DNA from: an uncultured Granulosicoccaceae bacterium
GTDB lineage: Bacteria > Pseudomonadota > Gammaproteobacteria > Granulosicoccales > Granulosicoccaceae
NCBI GenBank assembly: GCA_937922945.1
Contig: CAKZUP010000139.1
Span: 1-64,000, forward strand
Length of the DNA: 64,000 nucleotides
Direction: 5' to 3'
Of the stretch, positions 52,126-59,527 are shown piece after piece. The position numbers were made by a program, and so were the translations under genes. Numbering within the stretch: the first letter of the stretch is position 1; every line of letters starts with the position of its first letter. Below the pieces are notes generated by a model. It was not told where the DNA came from. It was given only the letters and a program-made list of their open reading frames with translations, and made no database searches.

Positions 52126-53016
52126 GTGAACCCTAAGTCGGCCACCAACAATATTATCCCTGTGATAGTGGTTCTCAGCATCATTCTTTTGCTGTGGTAT
52201 GTGGCTGCCGTGTTCATGAACATGGCCTGGGAAAAAGATCAATACGAAAGAGCCGATAACCAGCAATACACGCTGGTAGATCTTGTTTCAGGCACCATGA
52301 AGCAGGAGCGACCTGTTTTACCAGCACCTCATCAGGTGGCGCAGGAGGTGTACAAAACCACGGTAGAAAAAAAGATTACCTCCAAGCGTAGCCTTATTTA
52401 TCATTCCGGGATAACACTGTCGTCAGCCCTGTTGGGGTTTGGTCTTGGTACGCTACTTGGCATTTTGTTGGCTATTGCCATTGTGTACAACCGTGCACTA
52501 AACAAGAGCTTTATGCCTTGGGTTATCGCATCCCAAACCATCCCGATTCTGGCTATTGCGCCTATGGTTATTGTGGTACTCAATGCCATTGGCATTCAGG
52601 GCTTATTGCCCAAAGCGTTTATCTCCATGTATTTAAGTTTTTTCCCTGTTGTGGTGGGCATGGTTAAAGGCTTAAACGCACCTGAGGTGAGTCACCGTGA
52701 CTTAATGAAAACGTACAACGCCTCTGCTGCGCAAACCTTTTGGAAGCTGCGCTTACCTTCATCCCTGCCTTATCTTTTTACCAGTATGAAGATCGCTGTG
52801 GCAATTGCCATGGTGGGAGCCATTGTTGCAGAACTTCCCACTGGTGCGGTTGCAGGCTTGGGCGCTCGCTTGCTGGCAGGTTCTTACTATGGGCAGACTA
52901 TTCAGATTTGGTCGGCTTTGGTGATGGCGTCCATATTGGCCGCATTGTTGGTGATGTTCATTGGGCTGGTTGGTAAATTGGTGAATCGCCGAATGGGGTT
53001 ATCCAGCCATGCATAA
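52126..53016 (+). CDS. ABC transporter permease (NitT/TauT type), first subunit
   Basis: The 296-residue protein has an N-terminal TM (about 10-28), a periplasmic stretch, then about five TM helices. The cytoplasmic coupling motif is VSHRDLMKTYNASAAQTFWKLRLPSSLPYLFTSMKIAVAIAMVGAIVAE, which is the EAA loop of BPD_transp_1 permeases. The start is GTG, directly after the 14-bp repeat. Overlaps the second permease by 8 bases; the two probably form a heterodimer. Confidence 0.88.
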   Translation: MNPKSATNNIIPVIVVLSIILLLWYVAAVFMNMAWEKDQYERADNQQYTLVDLVSGTMKQERPVLPAPHQVAQEVYKTTVEKKITSKRSLIYHSGITLSSALLGFGLGTLLGILLAIAIVYNRALNKSFMPWVIASQTIPILAIAPMVIVVLNAIGIQGLLPKAFISMYLSFFPVVVGMVKGLNAPEVSHRDLMKTYNASAAQTFWKLRLPSSLPYLFTSMKIAVAIAMVGAIVAELPTGAVAGLGARLLAGSYYGQTIQIWSALVMASILAALLVMFIGLVGKLVNRRMGLSSHA

Positions 53017-54229
53017 CGCAACAGCGTCAGTTATCGAAACTCCAGCGTATGTGCTATCGCGGTTACAGAAAATGTTGTTGTATGCCGCATTTGCTACGGC
53101 TTTGTTTGCACTGCTGTTACTTTTGATGTCGGTTGTTCAGGGTTACTACGATGGCGCAATACTTCTTGCCTCCGTTATTTTGTTTGTGGCTAATTACCTG
53201 TGTTTGTCCACGGTAACCATTCACTGGCGAAACGCGGTGGTAAAAGGTTTGGCATCGACCCTTGCAGCTTTATTGATCTATTATCAGCTGGACTCCAACT
53301 TGGCAGAAAATCTACGTTTAGCCGATTCTGTTAATAACACAGGTGGTGGTGCTGGATTTAACGGAACAGCCATAGCGGGTTTCTGGTTAGTGGTATTGTC
53401 GGCATGGTTAACAGCCTGGTTGTGCGTTGAGCATCTATCCTCGATAGAAACACTTTCGCGTATAAAAAATGGTGTTTTATCGCTTGTTATTCCGTTGCTG
53501 TTTGGTGTGTGGTTATTGCTGCTTTGGGAGTTCATTACGCGGGGTGCAGGTGTGCCACAGGTGCTGTTACCGTCACCCAGTGCGATTGCCGAGCGATTTT
53601 CCAATTCAATTCCAACACTGGTAGCTGATTTTAAGCAGACCTTTTTAAAAGCGGTGCTTATTGGTTATGCCATTGGCTGTTCTGCAGGATTCATTGTTGC
53701 GGTTTTAATAGATCGTTCACCGTTTTTACAGCGTGGCTTATTGCCCATTGGAAATTTGGTATCGGCATTGCCGATCGTGGGTATCGCGCCCATTATGGTT
53801 ATGTGGTTTGGATTCGACTGGCCATCGAAGGCTGCTGTGGTGGTCGTGATGACATTTTTTCCAATGCTGGTTAACACAGTAGCCGGATTAAGTGCTGCCA
53901 GTAGCATGCAGCACGATTTAATGAAAACCTATGCGTCGAACTACTGGCAAACGCTGTTCAAAATGCGTTTGCCAGAAGCGCTGCCGTTTATATTCAACGC
54001 ACTGAAAATCAATTCTACCTTGGCCCTTATCGGTGCCATTGTCGCCGAATTTTTCGGCACGCCAATAGTCGGAATGGGATTTCGAATTTCCACGGAAGTT
54101 GGACGCATGAACGTGGATATGGTTTGGGCTGAGATTGCTGTTGCGGCAGTAGCCGGTTCTTTGTTTTATGCCTTACTGTCGGGAATCGAACGGATGTTGA
54201 CGTTTTGGCATCCATCAATGAGAAACTGA
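53009..54229 (+). CDS. ABC transporter permease (NitT/TauT type), second subunit with extra N-terminal TMs
   Basis: The 406-residue protein is about 130 residues longer than the family norm. The N-terminal 145 residues add about four TM helices. The permease core follows (GVWLLLLWEFITRGAGVPQVLLPSPSAIAERF) with the EAA loop MQHDLMKTYASNYWQTLFKMRLPEALPFIFNALKINSTLALIGAIVAEFFG. Pairs with the upstream permease. Confidence 0.88.
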   Translation: MHNATASVIETPAYVLSRLQKMLLYAAFATALFALLLLLMSVVQGYYDGAILLASVILFVANYLCLSTVTIHWRNAVVKGLASTLAALLIYYQLDSNLAENLRLADSVNNTGGGAGFNGTAIAGFWLVVLSAWLTAWLCVEHLSSIETLSRIKNGVLSLVIPLLFGVWLLLLWEFITRGAGVPQVLLPSPSAIAERFSNSIPTLVADFKQTFLKAVLIGYAIGCSAGFIVAVLIDRSPFLQRGLLPIGNLVSALPIVGIAPIMVMWFGFDWPSKAAVVVVMTFFPMLVNTVAGLSAASSMQHDLMKTYASNYWQTLFKMRLPEALPFIFNALKINSTLALIGAIVAEFFGTPIVGMGFRISTEVGRMNVDMVWAEIAVAAVAGSLFYALLSGIERMLTFWHPSMRN

Positions 54230-54272
54230 TGTTTAATCTTGAGCCGATTGGCTCACAAAGGGAGAGAAAACT

Positions 54273-55262
54273 ATGAGTAAGAAATGGCTGGTCGCTGGTG
54301 CATTTGCATTGGCAGGTTTTTCAACCATAGCGCATGCTGCAGATGATGTGACTATTCAACTTAAGTGGGTAACACAGGCACAATTTGCCGGCTACTATGT
54401 TGCGCAGGATAAGGGTTTTTATGAAGACGCGGGCCTTAACGTAACCATCAAGCCTGGCGGTCCTGATATCGCACCGCCTCAGGTTATTGCTGGTGGCGGT
54501 GCCGATGTTGTTGTTGATTGGATGCCATCTGCATTGGCGAGTCGCGAGAAAGGTGTTGCGCTGGTGAATATAGCGCAACCGTTTAAACGCTCTGGCATGA
54601 TGCTTACCTGTCGTAAAGACACTGGTATTACCAAGCCGGAGGATTTTAAAGGGCGTACTTTGGGCGTCTGGTTTTTTGGCAATGAATATCCTTTTCTAAG
54701 TTGGATGTCTGCGCTTGGCATTGGCACTGAAGGTGGCGATGGCGTTACCGTGCTCAAGCAGGGTTTTAATGTCGACCCGCTACTTCAGAAGCAGGCAGAC
54801 TGTATATCAACAATGACTTATAACGAATATTGGCAAGTGGTTGATGCGGGCATTGCGCCGGACGACCTGGTGGTATTCAAGTATGAAGAGCAAGGTGTCT
54901 CAACCATGGAAGATGGTCTTTATGTGCTTGAGAAAAACCTCGCCGATGAGGCTTTCGTTGACAAAATGGCACGATTTGTCGCTGCGTCCATGAAAGGCTG
55001 GGCTTATGCTCGCGATAACGTTGATGAGGCTGCTGATATTGTTCTGGAGAACGATGCCAGTGGTGCGCAAACAGAGAAGCATCAGCGACGCATGATGAGT
55101 GAGATTAATAAACTCACGGAAGGCACCGATGGTAAGTTAGATCCGGCCGATTTTGATCGCACGGTTGAAACATTGCTTTCCGGTGGTTCCGACCCAGTAA
55201 TTACAAAGAAACCTGAAGGTGCCTGGAGTCACGTTGTTATCGATAAGGCATTAGCAATGTAA
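54273..55262 (+). CDS. ABC transporter substrate-binding protein (NMT1/THI5-like)
   Basis: The signal peptide ends at HAADD (about residue 22). The 329-residue periplasmic protein has the NMT1/THI5 pattern: IQLKWVTQAQFAGYYVAQDKGFYEDAGLNVTIKPGG, QVIAGGGADVVVDWMPSAL, FKGRTLGVWFFGNEYPFLSWM. Relatives bind pyrimidine-like ligands such as hydroxymethylpyrimidine or formylaminopyrimidine, which suits the locus. Ribosome binding site GGGAGAG. Last gene before a clear terminator. Confidence 0.9.
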   Translation: MSKKWLVAGAFALAGFSTIAHAADDVTIQLKWVTQAQFAGYYVAQDKGFYEDAGLNVTIKPGGPDIAPPQVIAGGGADVVVDWMPSALASREKGVALVNIAQPFKRSGMMLTCRKDTGITKPEDFKGRTLGVWFFGNEYPFLSWMSALGIGTEGGDGVTVLKQGFNVDPLLQKQADCISTMTYNEYWQVVDAGIAPDDLVVFKYEEQGVSTMEDGLYVLEKNLADEAFVDKMARFVAASMKGWAYARDNVDEAADIVLENDASGAQTEKHQRRMMSEINKLTEGTDGKLDPADFDRTVETLLSGGSDPVITKKPEGAWSHVVIDKALAM

Positions 55263-55306
55263 TAGTGATACATCATTCCGATTGATGGTAATTCATCACA
55301 CAGAGA

Positions 55307-55331
55307 AGGGCCGCGTTTGCGGCCCTTTTTG
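55307..55331 (+). terminator. Rho-independent terminator ending the pyrimidine/ABC operon
   Basis: AAGGGCCGC (55307-55315) and GCGGCCCTT (55320-55328) form a perfect 9-bp stem with a GTTT loop, followed by a T-run through 55331. Confidence 0.93.
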
Positions 55332-55429
55332 TATTGCAAACTTGCTGTTAGTGTTGCAGAGCGTTATCAATATAGCGTTATCAATATAGTGAGTGTTTTC
55401 ATCAAAAATAAAACCGGATTCAAAACGCG

Positions 55430-55759
55430 TTATCGTCGTCGAGCAATAATTTCCAACTGCGTTGCTGCATCTTGCGACAGTGGCAGGTTGCTGGCCCACA
55501 CAACGTCTGCTCGCGTTACACCGATATCGCTTAACATCTGATTGTCCAATCGAAGCAGGTTGTCGAAAGCCTGTCGTTCAATACGCTGCCTAATTCTTGT
55601 TTTCACAAAACGCACCGGCGCAAGCAGCCAACTGGACACGTTGGCAACTGGCGCTTTGACAGAAACTACTCTGGTTGCGTGCGAAGTAGTGTTATCGGTG
55701 TAGGTATAGCTTTCGTTACAGGTATTGCTGCAAAGTGTGTTCATGTCGATGACCCTCAT
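55430..55759 (-). CDS. DUF1127 domain protein
   Basis: The 109-residue protein has a C-terminal DUF1127 signature: QAFDNLLRLDNQMLSDIGVTRADV (about 63-86), where the arginine/LDD-IG pattern is typical. The N-terminal 50 residues are polar and unrelated. A second Met at residue 6 is an equally good start. DUF1127 proteins are small regulators in several proteobacteria. It diverges from the LysR gene. Confidence 0.85.
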   Translation of the reverse strand: MRVIDMNTLCSNTCNESYTYTDNTTSHATRVVSVKAPVANVSSWLLAPVRFVKTRIRQRIERQAFDNLLRLDNQMLSDIGVTRADVVWASNLPLSQDAATQLEIIARRR

Positions 55760-55884
55760 GGTTGTTTGGCATCTTGTGCAACGTGCGTTTATTAGCCATT
55801 GCGCGATAGTGTTCGAGCATTTTTGTTGCTCGTGTTGTTACTTTGCGGCTCGGAGTAGAATCAATCAAACGAAAAGATATGATA

Positions 55885-55911
55885 GTATCTATCAAATATA
55901 TTTATAGATAC
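55885..55911. promoter_or_regulatory. Inverted repeat in front of the LysR-type gene
   Basis: GTATCTAT (55885-55892) and ATAGATAC (55904-55911) are perfect inverted arms with an 11-base AT-rich spacer. They lie just before the LysR ATG (55921), in the gap shared with the divergent DUF1127 gene, as expected for an autoregulatory LysR site. Confidence 0.5.
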
Positions 55912-55920
55912 CGATCTCCT

Positions 55921-56820
55921 ATGGCTAATCCTATAAAAAACAATCAGTTACCGTTGCTAGAGCTTGATTTGCTTAAAACCATCGTGGTTATTGCGGAAAC
56001 AGGAAACTTCACTACGGCCGCAGAGCAGCTGTTTCGAACTCCTTCGGCCGTATCCATGCAGGTAAAGCGTATTGAGGAGTTGCTGGGAAGAACGCTGTTC
56101 TATCGAGATTCACGCTCAGTTACGCCCACTGGGGAAGGGGAGTTGTTGGTCGAGCATGGAAGGCGGTTGTTGGCGTTGAATAATCAAATGGTCAGTCGGT
56201 TTGTCATGCCAGAGATATCCGGCAAAGTTCACCTCGGCGCAACCGATGATATCGCTGAGCGTTTTCTACCCGGATTATTACAGCGTTTCGCGCAAACGCA
56301 TTGCTGCGTAACAGTGGATGTTGTCGTGGAAACCAGCGTTAATTTAAAAAAGCTGGTTAGTGCCGGAAAGATGGATGTGGCCTTAATAACCTACGACCCT
56401 AAGAAAAAACAGAATAGCGATATTCAATCGGTGTATACCGAGCGACTCTGTTGGGCTGGGCTTAAAAATGGCGTAGCGTTTGAAGCGCGGCCACTACCGG
56501 TTTCTGTTTGGGAGGAGGGGTGTTCGTGGCGCAATGCTGGCCTGTCCAGTCTGGAATCTGCCGGCATAGATTACCGTGTGTCTTATATGAGTGCCCATAT
56601 ATCCGGCCAGCGGGCCGCCATATTGGCAGATTTGGCTGTTGCGCCCATTCCAGTTTCCTGTTGTATTAATAATATTGTGGAACTGACCCATCAGGATGGT
56701 TTACCTGATTTGGAAAATTATGGTGTTGGTATGGTTTTAAAGAAAAAACTATCTGACCCGGCTAAGGCAATTGCCGAGCATATAAAAGAGGGGTTATCTC
56801 AAAAGAGCTATGCCGCCTAA
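55921..56820 (+). CDS. LysR-family transcriptional regulator
   Basis: The ATG start gives 299 residues, the normal length; a TTG 78 bases upstream would add an unusual leader. The winged helix-turn-helix at about 12-70 reads LDLLKTIVVIAETGNFTTAAEQLFRTPSAVSMQVKRIEELLGRTLFYRDSRSVTPTGEGELL. The effector domain follows (KVHLGATDDIAERFLPGLLQRFAQ). Flanked on both sides by DUF1127 genes on the minus strand, which are plausible targets. Confidence 0.93.
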   Translation: MANPIKNNQLPLLELDLLKTIVVIAETGNFTTAAEQLFRTPSAVSMQVKRIEELLGRTLFYRDSRSVTPTGEGELLVEHGRRLLALNNQMVSRFVMPEISGKVHLGATDDIAERFLPGLLQRFAQTHCCVTVDVVVETSVNLKKLVSAGKMDVALITYDPKKKQNSDIQSVYTERLCWAGLKNGVAFEARPLPVSVWEEGCSWRNAGLSSLESAGIDYRVSYMSAHISGQRAAILADLAVAPIPVSCCINNIVELTHQDGLPDLENYGVGMVLKKKLSDPAKAIAEHIKEGLSQKSYAA

Positions 56821-56833
56821 GGTCGGCATAGCT
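56806..56833. terminator. Stem-loop between convergent LysR and DUF1127 genes
   Basis: AGCTATGCCG (56806-56815) and CGGCATAGCT (56824-56833) form a perfect 10-bp stem with an 8-base loop overlapping the LysR stop. On the minus strand it is followed by CTCTTTTGAG, a weak T-run, so it may serve the DUF1127 gene. Confidence 0.5.
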
Positions 56834-56860
56834 AACTACTCATAATGACTTGATCGATCG

Positions 56861-57370
56861 TTATTTGGCTGTTGTCGAACAACCGTTATGTTCTGCAGTA
56901 TTGTGTTCTGCAAAATCATGGTCTGCAACATGATGGTCTGCAACATGATGGTCTGACCGGGCAACAAGCCGTTTTTTAATTTCGGCATCAAGAGACAGTG
57001 AGTCAAGCTTTATCGAAACGATATCTGAGCGGTTTAGACCCATGTCTCTTAGCAAGTAATCGTTGAATTGCAGTAGCTGCTGCAGAGCTAAACGATCAGC
57101 GCGTCTTTGCTGGTGCCTTGCATAAACCTGGGTCAATAGGTTGTTTACACGCTTCAGTACACGTCGAACCGAACCCAATACCAACAGCGTTACATTGCCA
57201 CTGTTTGTCGCCATTCGATTAAACGCATGCTGGTGTTCCTTGCGCAGTGAATCCTGCTGGAGCGGGGCGCTGGTAACATTTTTTCGCTTAGGCTTTGAAG
57301 TGCCATCACCATTGTTAGTAGTGGCAGCATTGTTGTGGTCGTCGTACAGAGCAATCATGTTCCACCTCAT
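56861..57370 (-). CDS. DUF1127 domain protein with His-rich pentapeptide tail
   Basis: The 169-residue protein carries the DUF1127 segment LALQQLLQFNDYLLRDMGLNRSDI (about 94-117). The N-terminal part is basic and polar. The last 30 residues repeat a pentapeptide close to D-H-H-V-A, then A-E-H-N-T, coded by 15-bp tandem units. The tail may be a recent repeat expansion. Converges with the LysR gene. Confidence 0.78.
   Translation of the reverse strand: MRWNMIALYDDHNNAATTNNGDGTSKPKRKNVTSAPLQQDSLRKEHQHAFNRMATNSGNVTLLVLGSVRRVLKRVNNLLTQVYARHQQRRADRLALQQLLQFNDYLLRDMGLNRSDIVSIKLDSLSLDAEIKKRLVARSDHHVADHHVADHDFAEHNTAEHNGCSTTAK
56890..56949. repeat. 15-bp coding tandem repeat in the DUF1127 tail
   Basis: Four head-to-tail units, the last two identical (GGTCTGCAACATGAT), preceded by GTTCTGCAAAATCAT and GTTCTGCAGTATTGT. 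Being a multiple of three, length changes keep the frame. Confidence 0.85.
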
Positions 57371-57876
57371 GGTAAGAAGTGATAAGGGGCGATGAAAGGT
57401 TATTTCAACGCATAATGTAAAAGCCTTGGTAAGACTCTTTATTAACTTTGCGGCAGATACCGCAAATGGTCAAACGATAGCTTGTGATTTTAACTATCAC
57501 AGATGTTGATGTTTGCTTAACGCCCATGCCACACCTATAAATGAAAACTGCTGTCGTCGTCAGTCGGCAACTGTACTGTGCGACTGGAGTAGTAATATTC
57601 CCGTTGATTTTGCGAAAGAGTTTGTGTATCTGTTCTTCCGGCGCGGGTACCCTGTAGATAATCCTGCTAATACTTTCAATGGCTTGCGTGAAGGGAAATC
57701 AGGTGGTCGTAACGATACGAGACTAAAGGTTAGGGCTCGCTGGTTACAGTCAGTTACGGTGGATTAATCAGGTTTGGATAAAATAGCTATTCAAGCGTTT
57801 TTTACCACAGTAACTAACGAATTCAATCTGCCTACATTGCGGCGCGATGCCTTAAAAATTGGATGGTGAATTAGAC
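57371..57876. other. Intergenic region without a recognisable gene
   Basis: The gap of about 500 bases lies between the divergent DUF1127 and lipoprotein genes. An 84-codon frame at 57513-57767 lacks a ribosome binding site and any known motif. No clear hairpin or repeat was seen. Confidence 0.45.
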
Positions 57877-59268
57877 ATGAATATGAAAATAGTTTTAGCA
57901 ACCTGCCTGGTTAGCGCCTTGATAACGGCGTGCAGTTCACGAGACGATAATACTCCGACAAATGACATGGATACCGAAGAGGTAAAAGTTGCAGCTCTTC
58001 GTTCTTTAGGCGGAAATTTTGATGGTAACGCCACTGCGGTGGGTACTGTTTTAAACCGAAATTCAGATGTATTAACTGGCACTTTGGGAGATGTAGCAGT
58101 AGGTGGTTCCGAACAACTGCCAACAGAGGTTGAAACCGACTTGGAAATTCAAGAGAGAGTACAGTCACTTTTATCCGCATCGCTTGGCATTGATGAATCA
58201 GACAATAGTACAACCACCAGAGTCGGCAATACCATACTAATAGACCCAGACGAAACCATGCTTTGCGCCGATGATACCCTGGACGACTTCAGTTCAGATG
58301 TTGATCAGCAGCACTGTGAAGAACTAATGAAGGATCTCACTGTTGAGCTATTGGCTACCGGAGAGGAAGCAGGCGTTGTTACCTATAAATTTCAGACCGA
58401 AGATCTTATTAGTTTTGGTTATGGCGGAAACACAGAATATTCTGAAATACATTTCGCCGGCTTTAAAACACTTTTAAATGCAAACTCAATGGTAACCAAC
58501 GGAGAAGAACTCGATGGCTTACCATCAACAATACAGGGTTCATTAAGGGCTTCTGCCACAGTAACCAACGACAAAGCGGGCAGTGAGGCAGGCTCTCTTC
58601 AATACGATGTGGCTTCTCCCATTCGAATTGTTTCAACCACTGAGAAAGGCACCACCGATATAACGCTTGATACAGGAACGTTATTCAAAATTACCGCAGA
58701 TACCGTAACTGGTGCGGGCAGTTTATCTTTCGATGCGGGCGCATTATCGGTTATTGCACCTACCGATTCAGGTGTTGGCCGATTGAATCTTGAGGGCTAT
58801 ACGGGAAGTGCTGAAATCAATCCTGAGAACGGAGATCTTGTTGTGCGTGATTTAGGCTTATCCAAAGGGCCATTCAGTTTCAGTATCGACAACACTGAAG
58901 TACTTAAAATGACATTGAGTGCATTCGGGTTTACGACAACAGAAGGCACAGACCTTGAGCCCGGCGAAGTAATTATAGATGGCGATATGGACTTATCTGT
59001 TGTTGTGAACAGCGTTACCGACTTCGAACTTGATGATGAACTTGCATCAGCCATTCTTAATGTAATGATCCCGGATTCCACCAGTGTTTCCCGTGCGGGA
59101 AATGGCAATTCAAAAGTTGGTGGAGTTGGACCATTGACTGTTAGCTACACCACAACCGATAATCTTAATATGGTCGATAGCAAATCGGTAACAGTGAATT
59201 CTGGTGAATGCTTCATCACATTGCTGGACGAGGACGCAGCAGCACCTTCAACCGAATTGTGTGAGTGA
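57877..59268 (+). CDS. Large putative lipoprotein, beta-rich, unknown family
   Basis: The ATG at 57877 gives MNMKIVLATCLVSALITAC, a lipoprotein signal (lipobox LITAC, Cys19); an ATG 18 bases upstream is possible. The acidic mature protein (about 445 residues) has a Cys pair region LCADDTLDDFSSDVDQQHCEEL and long Thr/Ser/Gly-rich beta repeats such as TDITLDTGTLFKITADTVTGAGSLSFDAGALSV. Two Cys lie near the C-terminus (GECFITLL, ELCE). Surface location is likely. Function is unknown. Confidence 0.72.
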   Translation: MNMKIVLATCLVSALITACSSRDDNTPTNDMDTEEVKVAALRSLGGNFDGNATAVGTVLNRNSDVLTGTLGDVAVGGSEQLPTEVETDLEIQERVQSLLSASLGIDESDNSTTTRVGNTILIDPDETMLCADDTLDDFSSDVDQQHCEELMKDLTVELLATGEEAGVVTYKFQTEDLISFGYGGNTEYSEIHFAGFKTLLNANSMVTNGEELDGLPSTIQGSLRASATVTNDKAGSEAGSLQYDVASPIRIVSTTEKGTTDITLDTGTLFKITADTVTGAGSLSFDAGALSVIAPTDSGVGRLNLEGYTGSAEINPENGDLVVRDLGLSKGPFSFSIDNTEVLKMTLSAFGFTTTEGTDLEPGEVIIDGDMDLSVVVNSVTDFELDDELASAILNVMIPDSTSVSRAGNGNSKVGGVGPLTVSYTTTDNLNMVDSKSVTVNSGECFITLLDEDAAAPSTELCE

Positions 59269-59299
59269 CATTACAAAGATTCACGATGTTCATTACCAA

Positions 59300-59323
59300 C
59301 GTCGAGCCTCTTCAGGCTCGACG
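59300..59323. other. Stem-loop after the lipoprotein gene
   Basis: CGTCGAGCC (59300-59308) and GGCTCGACG (59315-59323) make a perfect 9-bp stem with a 6-base loop, 32 bases after the stop. No T-run follows, so it is at best a weak or factor-dependent terminator. Confidence 0.5.
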
Positions 59324-59527
59324 CAACCGGTCAGGCCTGAGGCCGCAGGAGCGGCACAATACGGTTAGTCTTTCTCATTTCGGCGTCTTTGTAGTAGGTC
59401 AACTGCTATATTTCCCGCCCGAACCTGCTATGGCATGGCAGACCCAAGTGCGAATTTAGGCGATACTAGGGGCTCATTCAAGCTCTGAGATTCAACCATT
59501 AACAAGCAACACAGAATTCGTCACTCG

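Noticed and set aside
57513-57767. 84-codon frame before the large lipoprotein
   Set aside because: No ribosome binding site, no known motif and unusual composition.
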